From IMG/VR virus record IMGVR_UViG_3300048924_000600, positions 1 through 51,438 of that record: 51,438 bases of DNA; one strand, given 5' to 3'. The notes under the pieces were generated by a model, which worked only from the letters and a program-made list of their open reading frames with translations, was not told where the DNA came from and did not search any database. Within the stretch, counting starts at the first letter, position 1; every line of letters starts with the position of its first letter. A program made the translations under genes and the position numbers. The DNA is from a virus. Shown one piece after another: positions 41,475 to 49,748 of the stretch.

Positions 41475-42551
41475 ATGAGCAAACAAAACGCAGAAGTCTT
41501 AGCACGTACAGCCCGCAGTGAAGCGGAAAGCATCACCAAAGGTGACAAGCGCACTATCACCGCAATCATCAACAACTGGAATGAGTGCGTTAAACAAGCT
41601 GGCTTCTGGTGCATTTACGATTTTCCAACTACAGGCTACACCCGTAAATCACAGCTGGTGGCCGACCTGCTCCGCTGCGCTGATCAGCTTGATGATTACG
41701 TTGAACCAAACCCGCACGCAGCTCAGACCGTTGAACAGCAGACCCGCGAATTTAACGCAGCTCTTACCCGCGTTCTGGACGTGGAAGCGGCCCACTCTGA
41801 AGCACTGGCCATGGATAACCAATTTCATTTCAACGCACATCCTGAGTGGAGGCGTCAGCTATTAGAAACTGCACACCGTGAAGCATTGGAAATGAACGAG
41901 GAGTTCGATTGTCGTAAAAGCGCTCGCTCATTCAAGGCCGCCACCATCGAAGCGTGCCACGCCGAAGCGCTCGAAATGAATGCAGAGACAGATCGCCGTC
42001 GTCATTGCTCAGTGATGGCCAGCCTTCAAAATACAATCATTGAACGCGATGACCTGCCAGAACTGGTTGAAGCTTGTCACGCTGAAGCACTGGAGGAAGA
42101 CAAACGTTATACCTGGCTGGCTAATCGTTGGGGGCTTTTTTGGTCTGGTTGTGACTTCTTCACCCGTCGCACCATGATCGAAGAGGCACATGCTGAAGCA
42201 ATAGCAATTAACCACAAAAAGAATGCAATGCAAAATGCTGGTAAAGCTGGAGCTGTCTACGCGTTTCATGACGAAATAGTTGGTAAGCACAACACAGTAT
42301 GGGAGGCGCTGGAGGAGTGGGAAGATATGCACTCCCAAGCTCTGAAAATCAATGTGTTAATTGACTACATTCTTTATAAGAGAAAACACGACCGTCGTTG
42401 GCGTACTAAATATCTCCTTACCTGGCAAATAAGCATTTTAATGGATGAAGATGATAGTTATGTGACTGATGAATATCTTCTGGCGTGGAAAATTGCGCTT
42501 CGGGTTGAAAAAATTACAGCCTCTAATTTAGAAACTATATTAGCACCATGA
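41475..42551 (+). CDS. repeat protein with H-x-E-A-L motifs, first gene of early operon
   Basis: About 358 residues from ATG 41475 (GGAG 7 bases upstream). After an N-terminal part (GDKRTITAIINNWNECVKQA), a motif recurs six times: AHSEALAMD, AHREALEMN, CHAEALEMN, CHAEALEED, AHAEAIAIN, MHSQALKIN, each followed by charged helical sequence. I do not know the family. Regular His/Glu in helices could bind metal or stack as a solenoid. Position equals lambda N or early takeover genes. The stop overlaps the next start (ATGA). Confidence 0.65.
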   Translation: MSKQNAEVLARTARSEAESITKGDKRTITAIINNWNECVKQAGFWCIYDFPTTGYTRKSQLVADLLRCADQLDDYVEPNPHAAQTVEQQTREFNAALTRVLDVEAAHSEALAMDNQFHFNAHPEWRRQLLETAHREALEMNEEFDCRKSARSFKAATIEACHAEALEMNAETDRRRHCSVMASLQNTIIERDDLPELVEACHAEALEEDKRYTWLANRWGLFWSGCDFFTRRTMIEEAHAEAIAINHKKNAMQNAGKAGAVYAFHDEIVGKHNTVWEALEEWEDMHSQALKINVLIDYILYKRKHDRRWRTKYLLTWQISILMDEDDSYVTDEYLLAWKIALRVEKITASNLETILAP

Positions 42552-42694
42552 ACTGTAACGAATTAACCGATTTATTCATTGCCCTGACAGGCCAAGACAG
42601 GGCAACAGCGGAAAAATATCTTGAAGAGAATTATTGGTCTTTATCAACCGCAATCACTTTTTTTCAGGTTGATAGAAATGAAGGAAAAATTTAA
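42548..42694 (+). CDS. 48-residue UBA-like domain protein
   Basis: The gene starts at the ATGA overlap with its neighbour and ends overlapping the next ATG (taatg), so it is embedded in an operon. The peptide ELTDLFIALTGQDRATAEKY, then LEENYWSLSTAITFFQVD has the shape of UBA-like/TAP-C domains: a TG loop, A-x-x-Y/F-L-E, aromatic W, and A-I-x-x-F-F end. UBA-like folds are three-helix protein-binding units and are rare in bacteria except EF-Ts. Possible adaptor or inhibitor of a host protein. Confidence 0.6.
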   Translation: MNCNELTDLFIALTGQDRATAEKYLEENYWSLSTAITFFQVDRNEGKI

Positions 42695-42933
42695 TGACTG
42701 GACAACACTACGGCACCCAAGAAGTAATTCGTTCATGTATTCGCCCTGGAATGTTAATCAGGCATCAAGGGCTAACCTGGACAGCAGGAGCAAACACCCG
42801 CGGCAAGCTCGTTATTTCAACTTTACGCGGGAGCAAGTGTTTAAAAGATTGCTTCGTAGATGTTCTGTTGGATGCCAGGGGCGAACCTCTGGGCAATTAC
42901 CCAAAGGATATTCAGTGGACTGGCAAATCATAA
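42694..42933 (+). CDS. hypothetical early protein
   Basis: The 79-residue product (EVIRSCIRPGMLIRHQGLTW, then TRGKLVISTLRGSKC and DVLLDARGEPLGNYP) looks like a small beta-barrel. Family not recognised. Start and stop overlap the neighbours, so it belongs to the same operon. Confidence 0.55.
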   Translation: MTGQHYGTQEVIRSCIRPGMLIRHQGLTWTAGANTRGKLVISTLRGSKCLKDCFVDVLLDARGEPLGNYPKDIQWTGKS

Positions 42934-43034
42934 AATTGTTTTTAAAGGCTTATGCACCCTTAGCTGTCGTCTTTTATCTAATTGTTATTTTTGGCTTCAG
43001 GTTATTCACAGAAGATAAAGACGACGACATTTAG
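42915..43034 (+). CDS. 39-residue single-span membrane protein
   Basis: GTG 42915 has AAAGGA 6 bases upstream. The peptide has one transmembrane segment (APLAVVFYLIVIFGF) and an acidic tail TEDKDDDI. It overlaps the upstream gene by 19 bases. Small membrane proteins in this operon may act in superinfection or takeover; unknown. Confidence 0.5.
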   Translation: MDWQIIKLFLKAYAPLAVVFYLIVIFGFRLFTEDKDDDI

Positions 43035-43102
43035 TTAAACAGAATCATTACGTATGCCATGAAATATGGCAGGAATCCCCATACACTTTTTTGGAGTTAA
43101 AT

Positions 43103-43450
43103 ATGAACCACGAATTCACCGTACCGTTCAAAACTGTCATGTTACTTTCTACCGACGAATGCAAAGTGCTGTCATTAACCTGTGGCGAAGAACAGTTGGG
43201 TTATATCGCTTTCAATACCCTGGAGCGCGATTCTGAAAAGCGAACTTTCATTACACCATTCACGGATGAAGGCGAACTGAAAGAGGCGTGCTGTGCAAGC
43301 TGCGCGGCGAAGGCTCTGTTCAATCAGCGAACAGGCTTCAAACTCAAATTTATATCTATCGCTGAAACTGAAAAGGTTAAACCTTCTGTTGAAGACATTC
43401 TCCCGTTATTACTGCTCGCGGATATCGCCAGACGAGCTAAATCACTCTGA
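43103..43450 (+). CDS. hypothetical early protein
   Basis: About 115 residues from ATG 43103 (GGAG upstream): MNHEFTVPFKTVMLLSTDEC, then LSLTCGEEQLGYIAFNTLER and ACCASCAAKALFNQRTGFK, a leucine-rich helix and basic end. The Cys cluster CCASC is notable. Not recognised. Confidence 0.6.
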   Translation: MNHEFTVPFKTVMLLSTDECKVLSLTCGEEQLGYIAFNTLERDSEKRTFITPFTDEGELKEACCASCAAKALFNQRTGFKLKFISIAETEKVKPSVEDILPLLLLADIARRAKSL

Positions 43451-43458
43451 TTCATTCA

Positions 43459-43476
43459 GCCCCGTTTAGGCGGGGC
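43459..43476 (+). terminator. GC-rich hairpin after 43103-43450
   Basis: gccccg / cggggc stem with a six-base loop, followed by attta. It is 9 bases after a stop codon and may be a weak terminator or processing site. Confidence 0.4.
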
Positions 43477-43530
43477 ATTTATCCGAGTGACCATTTGTAA
43501 ATGGTCAGCCTGATAAATAGAGGTATGCAG

Positions 43531-43794
43531 ATGGATATTACTCTTGCGTTTAAAAAATTAGCCCTCGTTAACGGCGAGGAAGCCGTTATCAGCATTGCCC
43601 CCAGCGCAATGAAAAAGATGGTCATGGATTTAGTGGCGAATGGTTATTTATCCACTGAGGATTTAATCATTTTTGCAATCGGTCAGGTGAAACTCTGCGA
43701 CCGCAAAAACCTTGAGCATGTTTTGCCCGACAACGTTTTAAAGAAATTAACTGAAGCTTTTGAATCCGTAAAAGAAGGAGATAACAATGACTGA
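43531..43794 (+). CDS. hypothetical early protein
   Basis: About 87 residues from ATG 43531, with AGAGG 7 bases upstream: MDITLAFKKLALVNGEEAVI, then MKKMVMDLVANGYLSTEDLI. Helical. It overlaps the recombination gene start by 8 bases, suggesting a helper to the recombination functions. Not recognised. Confidence 0.6.
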   Translation: MDITLAFKKLALVNGEEAVISIAPSAMKKMVMDLVANGYLSTEDLIIFAIGQVKLCDRKNLEHVLPDNVLKKLTEAFESVKEGDNND

Positions 43795-46159
43795 CCAGAA
43801 AATTTTCATCGCAGGGTATTTCCCCGATGAAGAATCAGAAAAGGCAGGTATTAAGCGTGTCGCTACCGCCTTCAATGCAAAGGATATTGAACGCGCTAAA
43901 GCGAAAGCGAACTTTATCTTCCTGGAAGAGTATGAACAAGCTCAGGATGCAGCATTTAAAATCCTTGTATGTGAAGACACTCCAGATGTTGCTGGTCGCC
44001 CTTCTCGCGGAACATGGAACGAAGAATTCCTTTACGAATATGACTGGCCTGAAGACGTCGGCCACCCTGTGAAACGACAGGCTGAAAAGGTCAATTTCGA
44101 CAAGCTCTCCACCGTTACCAAAATTGCCGTTCTGGTGAAGTACGACTCTACCGAGATCACTAAAGCGGATCTCCCTGCCGCGCTGGAACTTACCCAGGAC
44201 GAGGCGAACACTTTCGAAGGTCATGTTGTTGAGGCTATCAGCAAGATGCCGGAAATCGCCAATATGTACCCCGAGCGCATTCAGCACGTCATCGGCTGGG
44301 TCGGTGCCAAGTGCGATCACTCTGCGAAATGGCCTGAGATCCAGAAAGAAATTGCAGCCTGGCAAAAAAGGCAGGATGGAGAGCGCAAACAAACCGGTTC
44401 GTCAAAATCGGTGGTGGATATCGCTCGCGAGAAAGCCGCGGCTGAAAAAATCCGTGTGCAAAATCCGGCTCCTGTTCACCTTCAGGATGAAGAATCTTTA
44501 AAGCGCAATATTGCCCTGGGCCTGGTTGCTAAGGCGATGGATTTCGACATCCTCAATCCTCCGGCGAGCATTGTTAATCGTGCCCGCGACATCATCAAGC
44601 TGAAAGAGAAACCCTTCCCTGCATGGTTTGCAGCAATGAGCGCGACGATTGGCATTTACGAATACTCAACCGTCCAGATTATCTACAGCGTGAAAATTTC
44701 ACCTGAAGATATCGACAAAACTGCCGGCTCTATTCAGGCACACATCAACCGCACGTTTACCGAAACTGACCACGCCAACCCGTCCGCTGAAATGCTGGCC
44801 ATCGCCTGTGGCACATCGAAAACCGAAGAGGGAAAAAGTAATGAGACCGAACAGAACCAAACGGGCACAACTGGCCCACTGGACGATGCAGCGTCAACGA
44901 CTGGCGCAGTGGAACCGGAACACAATACAGACGGGTCAGCAGCGGGGACGCTGGAAACTGCGCCACAGGTAGAGCGTACTGGCCCGTTCTATTACCTCTT
45001 TGCTGATGGTGTGAAAGTAGGACGCGCTAACAAGCTGCCAGGCCTCGAAAAAGCGCTGGCTGATGGTGGTAAGGAAATCAGCCAGGACGAATATTTAGCG
45101 CGTAAGAACGGCACATACGAAGCCCCTGCCGCCCCTGCAGATAACTCAGGCACGAGTAATAAGCCTGAAGTGACCAATCACGGGGCAGGTCGTTTTTCCA
45201 TTGATGGGCTGATGTCAGAACAGCAGCCATCCGGATCCACTCCTGCCATTTCATCTGAAGATTCTGAAGAACAAGCCGCTGCATCTGTAGCACCTGTGGC
45301 AGGGAATGAAAAACCTGAGTTCACCCTCCGTGCCGACGAGCTGGAGAAAGAGCTGGGTGATAGTGACAATATTTCACTCTGGAAAGGAGTGATGCGCACT
45401 AACCCGCGCTACACCAAAGATATGGGTGATCTTGGCTTCGGTGGTACAGCGATTAATGCTGAGTACATGATCATGCGGGCTACTGAGAAATTTGGGCCTG
45501 TTGGGATCGGCTGGGGTTGGCAAATTCTTGAAGACAAGATGATCGAAGGCGCTCCGCTCACAGAAAAAATCTATGAAGGAACAAAGTTTGTCGGTAAGCG
45601 CATCCTGCGTGATGCCGATGGCTCCCTGATGTTCGAACTGAATCACTACATCAGAATTGGTCTTTGGTACATCAAAGACGGTAAAAAAGGGATTGTAGAA
45701 AACTTCGGTTCCACACCCTATCGCCAGACAACAAAGAACGGGATCTTTTGCGATAGCGAAGTTCATAAAAAATCGCTCACTGATGCCATCAAAAAATGTC
45801 TCTCCGGTTTAGGTTTCTGCGCTGACGTATGGCTCGGGCTTTATGACGATGCGGCTTATAAAGCGGAAAGCGTCATTGAGTTTGGCCTTAAAGATGCGAC
45901 CGAGAAAGCGGAGGACTCAACCCGCATTCGTGAAGAACTTGACGAACGTTTTAAACAGAACGTTGAAACCATGCGTAACGCCGTTTCACAAAACGAAGTA
46001 TCTAAAATTGCGAGCAGTCTGACGCGAGCTGTAAGCATTCACTTAAAAGCCGCCAAAGATATTAACGATAAAGAATACGTCAAATATCTTGAGGGCCGTT
46101 TACGCCGCCTGGAAGATATTAAAGGCGAGTGTCTTTCTAAGCTGGAGGAAAAAGCATGA
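43787..46159 (+). CDS. RecE N-terminal region fused to single-strand-annealing-like domain
   Basis: The 790-residue product matches the N-terminal half of Rac RecE (ALGLVAKAMDFDILNPPAS; INRTFTETDHANPSAEM with IACGTS), but the RecE exonuclease domain is missing. Instead a linker with acidic and Ala/Pro-rich parts leads to a module with GPFYYLFADGVKVGRANKL. A C-terminal domain of about 230 residues follows (WKGVMRTNPRYTKDMGDLGF, ATEKFGPVGIGWGWQILED, HYIRIGLWYIKDGKKGIVEN, KKSLTDAIKKCLSGLGFCAD), a pattern I associate with phage single-strand annealing proteins. It probably acts in homologous recombination. Confidence 0.65.
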   Translation: MTDQKIFIAGYFPDEESEKAGIKRVATAFNAKDIERAKAKANFIFLEEYEQAQDAAFKILVCEDTPDVAGRPSRGTWNEEFLYEYDWPEDVGHPVKRQAEKVNFDKLSTVTKIAVLVKYDSTEITKADLPAALELTQDEANTFEGHVVEAISKMPEIANMYPERIQHVIGWVGAKCDHSAKWPEIQKEIAAWQKRQDGERKQTGSSKSVVDIAREKAAAEKIRVQNPAPVHLQDEESLKRNIALGLVAKAMDFDILNPPASIVNRARDIIKLKEKPFPAWFAAMSATIGIYEYSTVQIIYSVKISPEDIDKTAGSIQAHINRTFTETDHANPSAEMLAIACGTSKTEEGKSNETEQNQTGTTGPLDDAASTTGAVEPEHNTDGSAAGTLETAPQVERTGPFYYLFADGVKVGRANKLPGLEKALADGGKEISQDEYLARKNGTYEAPAAPADNSGTSNKPEVTNHGAGRFSIDGLMSEQQPSGSTPAISSEDSEEQAAASVAPVAGNEKPEFTLRADELEKELGDSDNISLWKGVMRTNPRYTKDMGDLGFGGTAINAEYMIMRATEKFGPVGIGWGWQILEDKMIEGAPLTEKIYEGTKFVGKRILRDADGSLMFELNHYIRIGLWYIKDGKKGIVENFGSTPYRQTTKNGIFCDSEVHKKSLTDAIKKCLSGLGFCADVWLGLYDDAAYKAESVIEFGLKDATEKAEDSTRIREELDERFKQNVETMRNAVSQNEVSKIASSLTRAVSIHLKAAKDINDKEYVKYLEGRLRRLEDIKGECLSKLEEKA

Positions 46160-46716
46160 GCAACCGCACGATTGATTTAGCAAACGAAATTAGCAAGGTT
46201 CTTGCCCTCGGCGAAAGCGGCGATATTGATGCTCAAACCCTTGCTGATACCCTTGAGGGTATCGAAGGCATGATTGAAGACAAATTTGATGCCACGATGT
46301 CCGTCATTAAAGATTTTGAAGCTAAACAGGAAGCCTGTAAGAAAGAAGCTATCCGTTTGACTGAAAGAGCTAAACACTGGCAGCGTCAGGCCGGAAGTCT
46401 GCGCCAGTATTTACTTGAGTGCTTACAAACATCTGGACGTAAGCAATTTAAATCTACGCTTCACACCTATTCAGTCAAGAAAGGCTCAGTCTCTTTAAAA
46501 ATTGTCGATGAAGATGCAATTCCGGATGAATTCGTTGAATCGCGCACACAAGTAATTAATGAAATTCAGAAGGATAAAATTAAACAAATCCTGACAGATG
46601 CGCTAAAAGCCATTGAAGATTTACGCGAGAAAGGTGAAGAGGTGCCGGAGGAACTTTTAAACAAAGTACCTGGTGCCCTGGTTGAGCGTGGACCTGAAAC
46701 TCTTTCGGTTCGATGA
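46156..46716 (+). CDS. Gp157 family protein
   Basis: The 186-residue product (DAQTLADTLEGIEGMIEDKF, then KDFEAKQEACKKEAIRLTER, SLRQYLLECLQTSGRKQFKS, and PDEFVESRTQVINEIQKDKI) is a siphovirus Gp157 protein, usually next to phage recombination genes, where it may help annealing or bind host factors. It overlaps the previous stop (ATGA). Confidence 0.88.
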   Translation: MSNRTIDLANEISKVLALGESGDIDAQTLADTLEGIEGMIEDKFDATMSVIKDFEAKQEACKKEAIRLTERAKHWQRQAGSLRQYLLECLQTSGRKQFKSTLHTYSVKKGSVSLKIVDEDAIPDEFVESRTQVINEIQKDKIKQILTDALKAIEDLREKGEEVPEELLNKVPGALVERGPETLSVR

Positions 46717-46744
46717 AACAAAGGGCCGCTATGCGGCCTGTTTC
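46714..46744. repeat. hairpin between gp157 and next gene
   Basis: gaaaca ... ggccgc tat gcggcc tgtttc forms two stacked stems right at the gp157 stop. No T-run follows, so it may protect or process the message. Confidence 0.4.
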
Positions 46745-46754
46745 GGGGGCTTAT

Positions 46755-46919
46755 ATGTTCGTATTCAGAAACGAAATCATCGAAGAGAAAAATGACGATT
46801 TACGATATCCACGCACGCAGTCTTTGAATTCTGCACCTGACTATACAAAGAAAATAGTCGCTGAGTTATCTAATCGTCGAAATCTGAGAAAGAAAAATGT
46901 TCAACATAAAACGCGGTAA
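46755..46919 (+). CDS. 54-residue hypothetical protein
   Basis: ATG 46755 has GGGGG 6 bases upstream. Peptide MFVFRNEIIEEKNDDLRYPR followed by a basic tail. Unrecognised; weak support beyond the ribosome-binding site and operon position. Confidence 0.4.
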   Translation: MFVFRNEIIEEKNDDLRYPRTQSLNSAPDYTKKIVAELSNRRNLRKKNVQHKTR

Positions 46920-47040
46920 GTCAGTGTTTAAAGTTCGCCCTCTCCTGTTTACCAAAAGTTTCAAGTGGGCGAGCGTAAAAGTATTTGATACGCAGCAAGG
47001 AAAATATTACGGGCGTGAGACAGGGAAACGTTATGGGTGA
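46897..47040 (+). CDS. 47-residue basic hypothetical protein
   Basis: ATG 46897 overlaps the previous gene by 23 bases; the stop overlaps the next start by 8 bases. The peptide (MFNIKRGKSVFKVRPLLFTK) is strongly basic and could bind nucleic acid. Shine-Dalgarno is weak. Confidence 0.4.
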   Translation: MFNIKRGKSVFKVRPLLFTKSFKWASVKVFDTQQGKYYGRETGKRYG

Positions 47041-47305
47041 TATGGGCGATTATTTCCGCGACATTGCACCCTATCTCAAAGAGGGTAGAAAAAAGGCCCG
47101 TGATGGAGCGCATCAAAGAATTAAGAGTTTCTTCGTGCGTAATGGCGTTGTTTTTGAAGAGGGCAATAACACCCTCCTTTTCAGAACTCCGGCTGGAACA
47201 GTGTGCTATTACACGCCGAGCCAGAAGATGCAGCATAAAAATCAGTGGACACAGTGCAGCCCTACCAGATGCATGAATCACGTGAATAAGCTTAGAGGTA
47301 ATTAA
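47033..47305 (+). CDS. hypothetical early protein
   Basis: About 90 residues: MGDMGDYFRDIAPYLKEGRK, then HQRIKSFFVRNGVVFEEGNN. The ORF looks protein-like, with a beta-rich middle (TLLFRTPAGTVCYYTP). It ends one base before the ParB gene. An upstream in-frame GTG-type start at 46985 is less likely. Confidence 0.55.
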   Translation: MGDMGDYFRDIAPYLKEGRKKARDGAHQRIKSFFVRNGVVFEEGNNTLLFRTPAGTVCYYTPSQKMQHKNQWTQCSPTRCMNHVNKLRGN

Positions 47306-47306
47306 G

Positions 47307-48134
47307 ATGGCTAACTCATTCAAGCAAATGTTTAAAGACGGCGTGATAAAGCGCCCTGATGGTCGGATGTTAATTCGTCTTGATGATATTCATATAATCG
47401 AGGGATTCAACCCGCGTGATTACAACTCGGAAAAGTGCAAAGAAGCTGATGAAAGCCTTTACCAGCATCTGATGGCTGGCGGCTCTGTTCCCCCGCTTGA
47501 GGTTAAGGCGCTCGATAGCGGCGGCGTCTGGATTGTTGAAGGTCATCGACGTTACCGCATGTTTCTGCGTTGCCGTGAAGCAGGACAGCCTGTTGAGTGG
47601 ATTAGTATCGTTCAGTTCAAGGGTAGCGATATTGATGCCCAGGCGCATGTGATCAAATCCTGCAATCAGCTTGCGCTTAGCCCTATGGAAAAAGCGCGAA
47701 ACATAAAGCGCATGGAGGCCTTCAACCTCACGGTTAGCGAGATTGCCGTTTACGTTGGGCTTTCAGTTCCGACTGTCGAAAAGCTAATGGCCCTGAATGA
47801 TGCTGACCATGCAGTTCAAAAGAGCGTAGAGAATAACGAAGTATCTCTCGACGTTGCGCTGAGCCGAGTTGATGAGTTTGGAAGTCGCGCCGCAGAAGTT
47901 CTGGAAAAGGATAAAGCGGTAGCCGCTGCTGCCGGCAAGAAGAAAGTCACCCGAAGTGTCATTGCCCCTGAAATCAGCGTGAAGAAAGCCCGCCGCCTGG
48001 TTGAGCTTATCACCCTTGCAGGAATCGACGAGAGCGGCGCTATTACGCTTTCTGGCGAGTTATTGAATGAAGTTGTGGAAATCATCAACGAACAGCGCGA
48101 TATCGAAGCACAGCGCAGCAGGAGCGCAGTATGA
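47307..48134 (+). CDS. ParB/Spo0J-type protein
   Basis: The 275-residue product has a ParB N-terminal domain (IRLDDIHIIEGFNPRDYNSE; WIVEGHRRYRMFLRC, with the box II G-H-R-R) and a helix-turn-helix (VSEIAVYVGLSVPTVEKLMA), then an extended helical tail. No parA is present, so plasmid-type partition is unlikely. It may be a transcriptional or recombination regulator of the early operon. It overlaps the next start by 4 bases. Confidence 0.8.
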   Translation: MANSFKQMFKDGVIKRPDGRMLIRLDDIHIIEGFNPRDYNSEKCKEADESLYQHLMAGGSVPPLEVKALDSGGVWIVEGHRRYRMFLRCREAGQPVEWISIVQFKGSDIDAQAHVIKSCNQLALSPMEKARNIKRMEAFNLTVSEIAVYVGLSVPTVEKLMALNDADHAVQKSVENNEVSLDVALSRVDEFGSRAAEVLEKDKAVAAAAGKKKVTRSVIAPEISVKKARRLVELITLAGIDESGAITLSGELLNEVVEIINEQRDIEAQRSRSAV

Positions 48135-48418
48135 ACAAGGTAGAGAAAGAACGTTTAGTTAATTATCGCCGCTGGCTTTATCAAGCAGAACTGAACGAAA
48201 CAAAACTGATCGCTTATAACTGCCCTAAATGCCTTGAGAAGTTACAAACCACTGAAGCGCCGGAAGGTGAAGTGTGGGACACGTTTTCCAACTGCCCTTT
48301 TTGTGGAGCATTACTTTTTAAGGTTACACAAGGGCACGAAGTAAAAATTGATTTAATTCTTAATATTGGAAAAACAAATAATGTTAAACAAAAAACAGCC
48401 AAACCTTTCTCTGAATGA
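48131..48418 (+). CDS. small zinc-ribbon protein
   Basis: The 95-residue product has two knuckles, CPKCLEKLQT and CPFCGALLF, 26 residues apart, forming a zinc ribbon. Likely nucleic-acid- or protein-binding. It overlaps its upstream neighbour by 4 bases. Confidence 0.6.
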   Translation: MNKVEKERLVNYRRWLYQAELNETKLIAYNCPKCLEKLQTTEAPEGEVWDTFSNCPFCGALLFKVTQGHEVKIDLILNIGKTNNVKQKTAKPFSE

Positions 48419-48581
48419 ATTATACAAACTTCGTGAAGCATATCGGCATTTCCAGTCCATGAATTCTTTGGTTCGTGCAATCAACGAACTTATCGATATT
48501 CGTGAAGCAGAGAAAAAGGAAATACAACGCGCAGTTAAAGGTTACAGCACCAGCCAGAAAGATGGAGGTTCAGCCATATGA
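48381..48581 (+). CDS. hypothetical helical early protein
   Basis: About 66 residues from ATG 48381, overlapping the previous gene's end by 38 bases: LSLNELYKLREAYRHFQSMN, then LVRAINELIDIREAEKKEIQ. Helical and charged; unrecognised. Confidence 0.5.
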   Translation: MLNKKQPNLSLNELYKLREAYRHFQSMNSLVRAINELIDIREAEKKEIQRAVKGYSTSQKDGGSAI

Positions 48582-48922
48582 AAAAGTCACTTTTTGCTCG
48601 TTGCATCCGTCGCTGGAAGGTTGAGTTTAAAAGCCTCTGCGATTCGAAAAACAGCCCGTACTGGCGCAAGCGTGACCTGCGCGGCTATATCCGTGAATGT
48701 GGCCTGATAACTGCCGACTGTATGGTTGAGCGTATGGCTGAAGATATGGCGCGAATCGACATAACCGGATCAACCTATGGCTGGTCTCCTGAATTTTCTG
48801 AATGGTATGACAAGCATCGCGAAGAGTACAAACGCAAGGCCTACGCACACCTTTGCGTATCAGCCACAACAGACGAAATCGACGAAGAAATTAAGAACGA
48901 ACTGGGGGCATGGAATGACTAA
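48578..48922 (+). CDS. hypothetical early protein
   Basis: The 114-residue product (SKNSPYWRKRDLRGYIRECG, then MVERMAEDMARIDITGSTYG) overlaps its neighbours by 4 and 8 bases, so it belongs to the operon. Basic N-terminus, acidic C-terminus. Unrecognised. Confidence 0.55.
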   Translation: MKKSLFARCIRRWKVEFKSLCDSKNSPYWRKRDLRGYIRECGLITADCMVERMAEDMARIDITGSTYGWSPEFSEWYDKHREEYKRKAYAHLCVSATTDEIDEEIKNELGAWND

Positions 48923-49397
48923 CAGCCCAATTAGCAACATCGACAAACAGACTCTGATTGCAAAAATAAAAAATCAGAGTGAAAGCTTTGACTCAGTGAC
49001 GCTTCGGGCAGATGAAGCTAATGCGCTGCTGGATGAATTAGCCGAGAAAGACGCAGATCTTCATAAATTTCAGAAAGCCGCAAGCCAGCCGATTGGTTGG
49101 ACTGACGAGCAGGAGCTGCGAAGCGTTGATAAAGACGGATGCGGATATCTTTTTAAAGCCAATCCTGTTACTCCGCACGCAGACCAGCGCCGCGTCATTC
49201 TTGTCTACACCGCCCCACCAGTGCAAATAGTGCAGGAGCTATGTGTAGCAATTGAGGCTCTTTTAAATATGCAGATTCGGATGGTTAAGCAAACCAATGT
49301 TGGCGCATCTTTCTTTGATGGTGAAACAATATCAGCTATGAACTATGCACCAATACAGGCCAGGCGAGCGCTCGAATTAGCCAAGCAATACAAGTGA
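48915..49397 (+). CDS. phage-type hypothetical protein with DUF551-like segment
   Basis: About 160 residues from ATG 48915. The centre KAASQPIGWTDEQELRSVDK, then RRVILVYTAPPVQ recalls the lambdoid early-operon proteins with IGWTDE and PVYTAPP-type motifs. An N-terminal helical part has LRADEANALLDELAEKDADL. Function unknown. Confidence 0.6.
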   Translation: MTNSPISNIDKQTLIAKIKNQSESFDSVTLRADEANALLDELAEKDADLHKFQKAASQPIGWTDEQELRSVDKDGCGYLFKANPVTPHADQRRVILVYTAPPVQIVQELCVAIEALLNMQIRMVKQTNVGASFFDGETISAMNYAPIQARRALELAKQYK

Positions 49398-49460
49398 TTT
49401 TCGTAATTCAGTTTTGATACCCGACCAGCGTTAACTTGCTGGTCGGTCATGGGGTAACAC

Positions 49461-49748
49461 ATGCTTTTGACACTCAAAGAGTGGGCGAGCGATGTCTATC
49501 AAGATCCGCCGCCTATTGGAACTTTGCAACGCTGGGCGAGGAACGGGAATATTTACCCACCTCCAGAAAAACACGGGCGTGAATATAAAGTTCAACATGA
49601 TGCTTTTTATATCAAGCCAAATAAAGCGTGTAGCAAAATCCAACATCAAAACCCAAATGGCCGAACTGGTAAAAAAAGCAGCTTACTGGAGAGGATTGAA
49701 CATGAGCAGGAAATACAATCGCGATCTACCGCGAAATCTAACGTATAG
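49461..49748 (+). CDS. xis: excisionase
   Basis: The 95-residue product begins MLLTLKEWASDVYQDPPPIG, then TLQRWARNGNIYPPPEKHGR, the winged-helix excisionase pattern. It bends att DNA and directs the integrase to excision. It overlaps the integrase start by 47 bases, as in lambda. Confidence 0.85.
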   Translation: MLLTLKEWASDVYQDPPPIGTLQRWARNGNIYPPPEKHGREYKVQHDAFYIKPNKACSKIQHQNPNGRTGKKSSLLERIEHEQEIQSRSTAKSNV

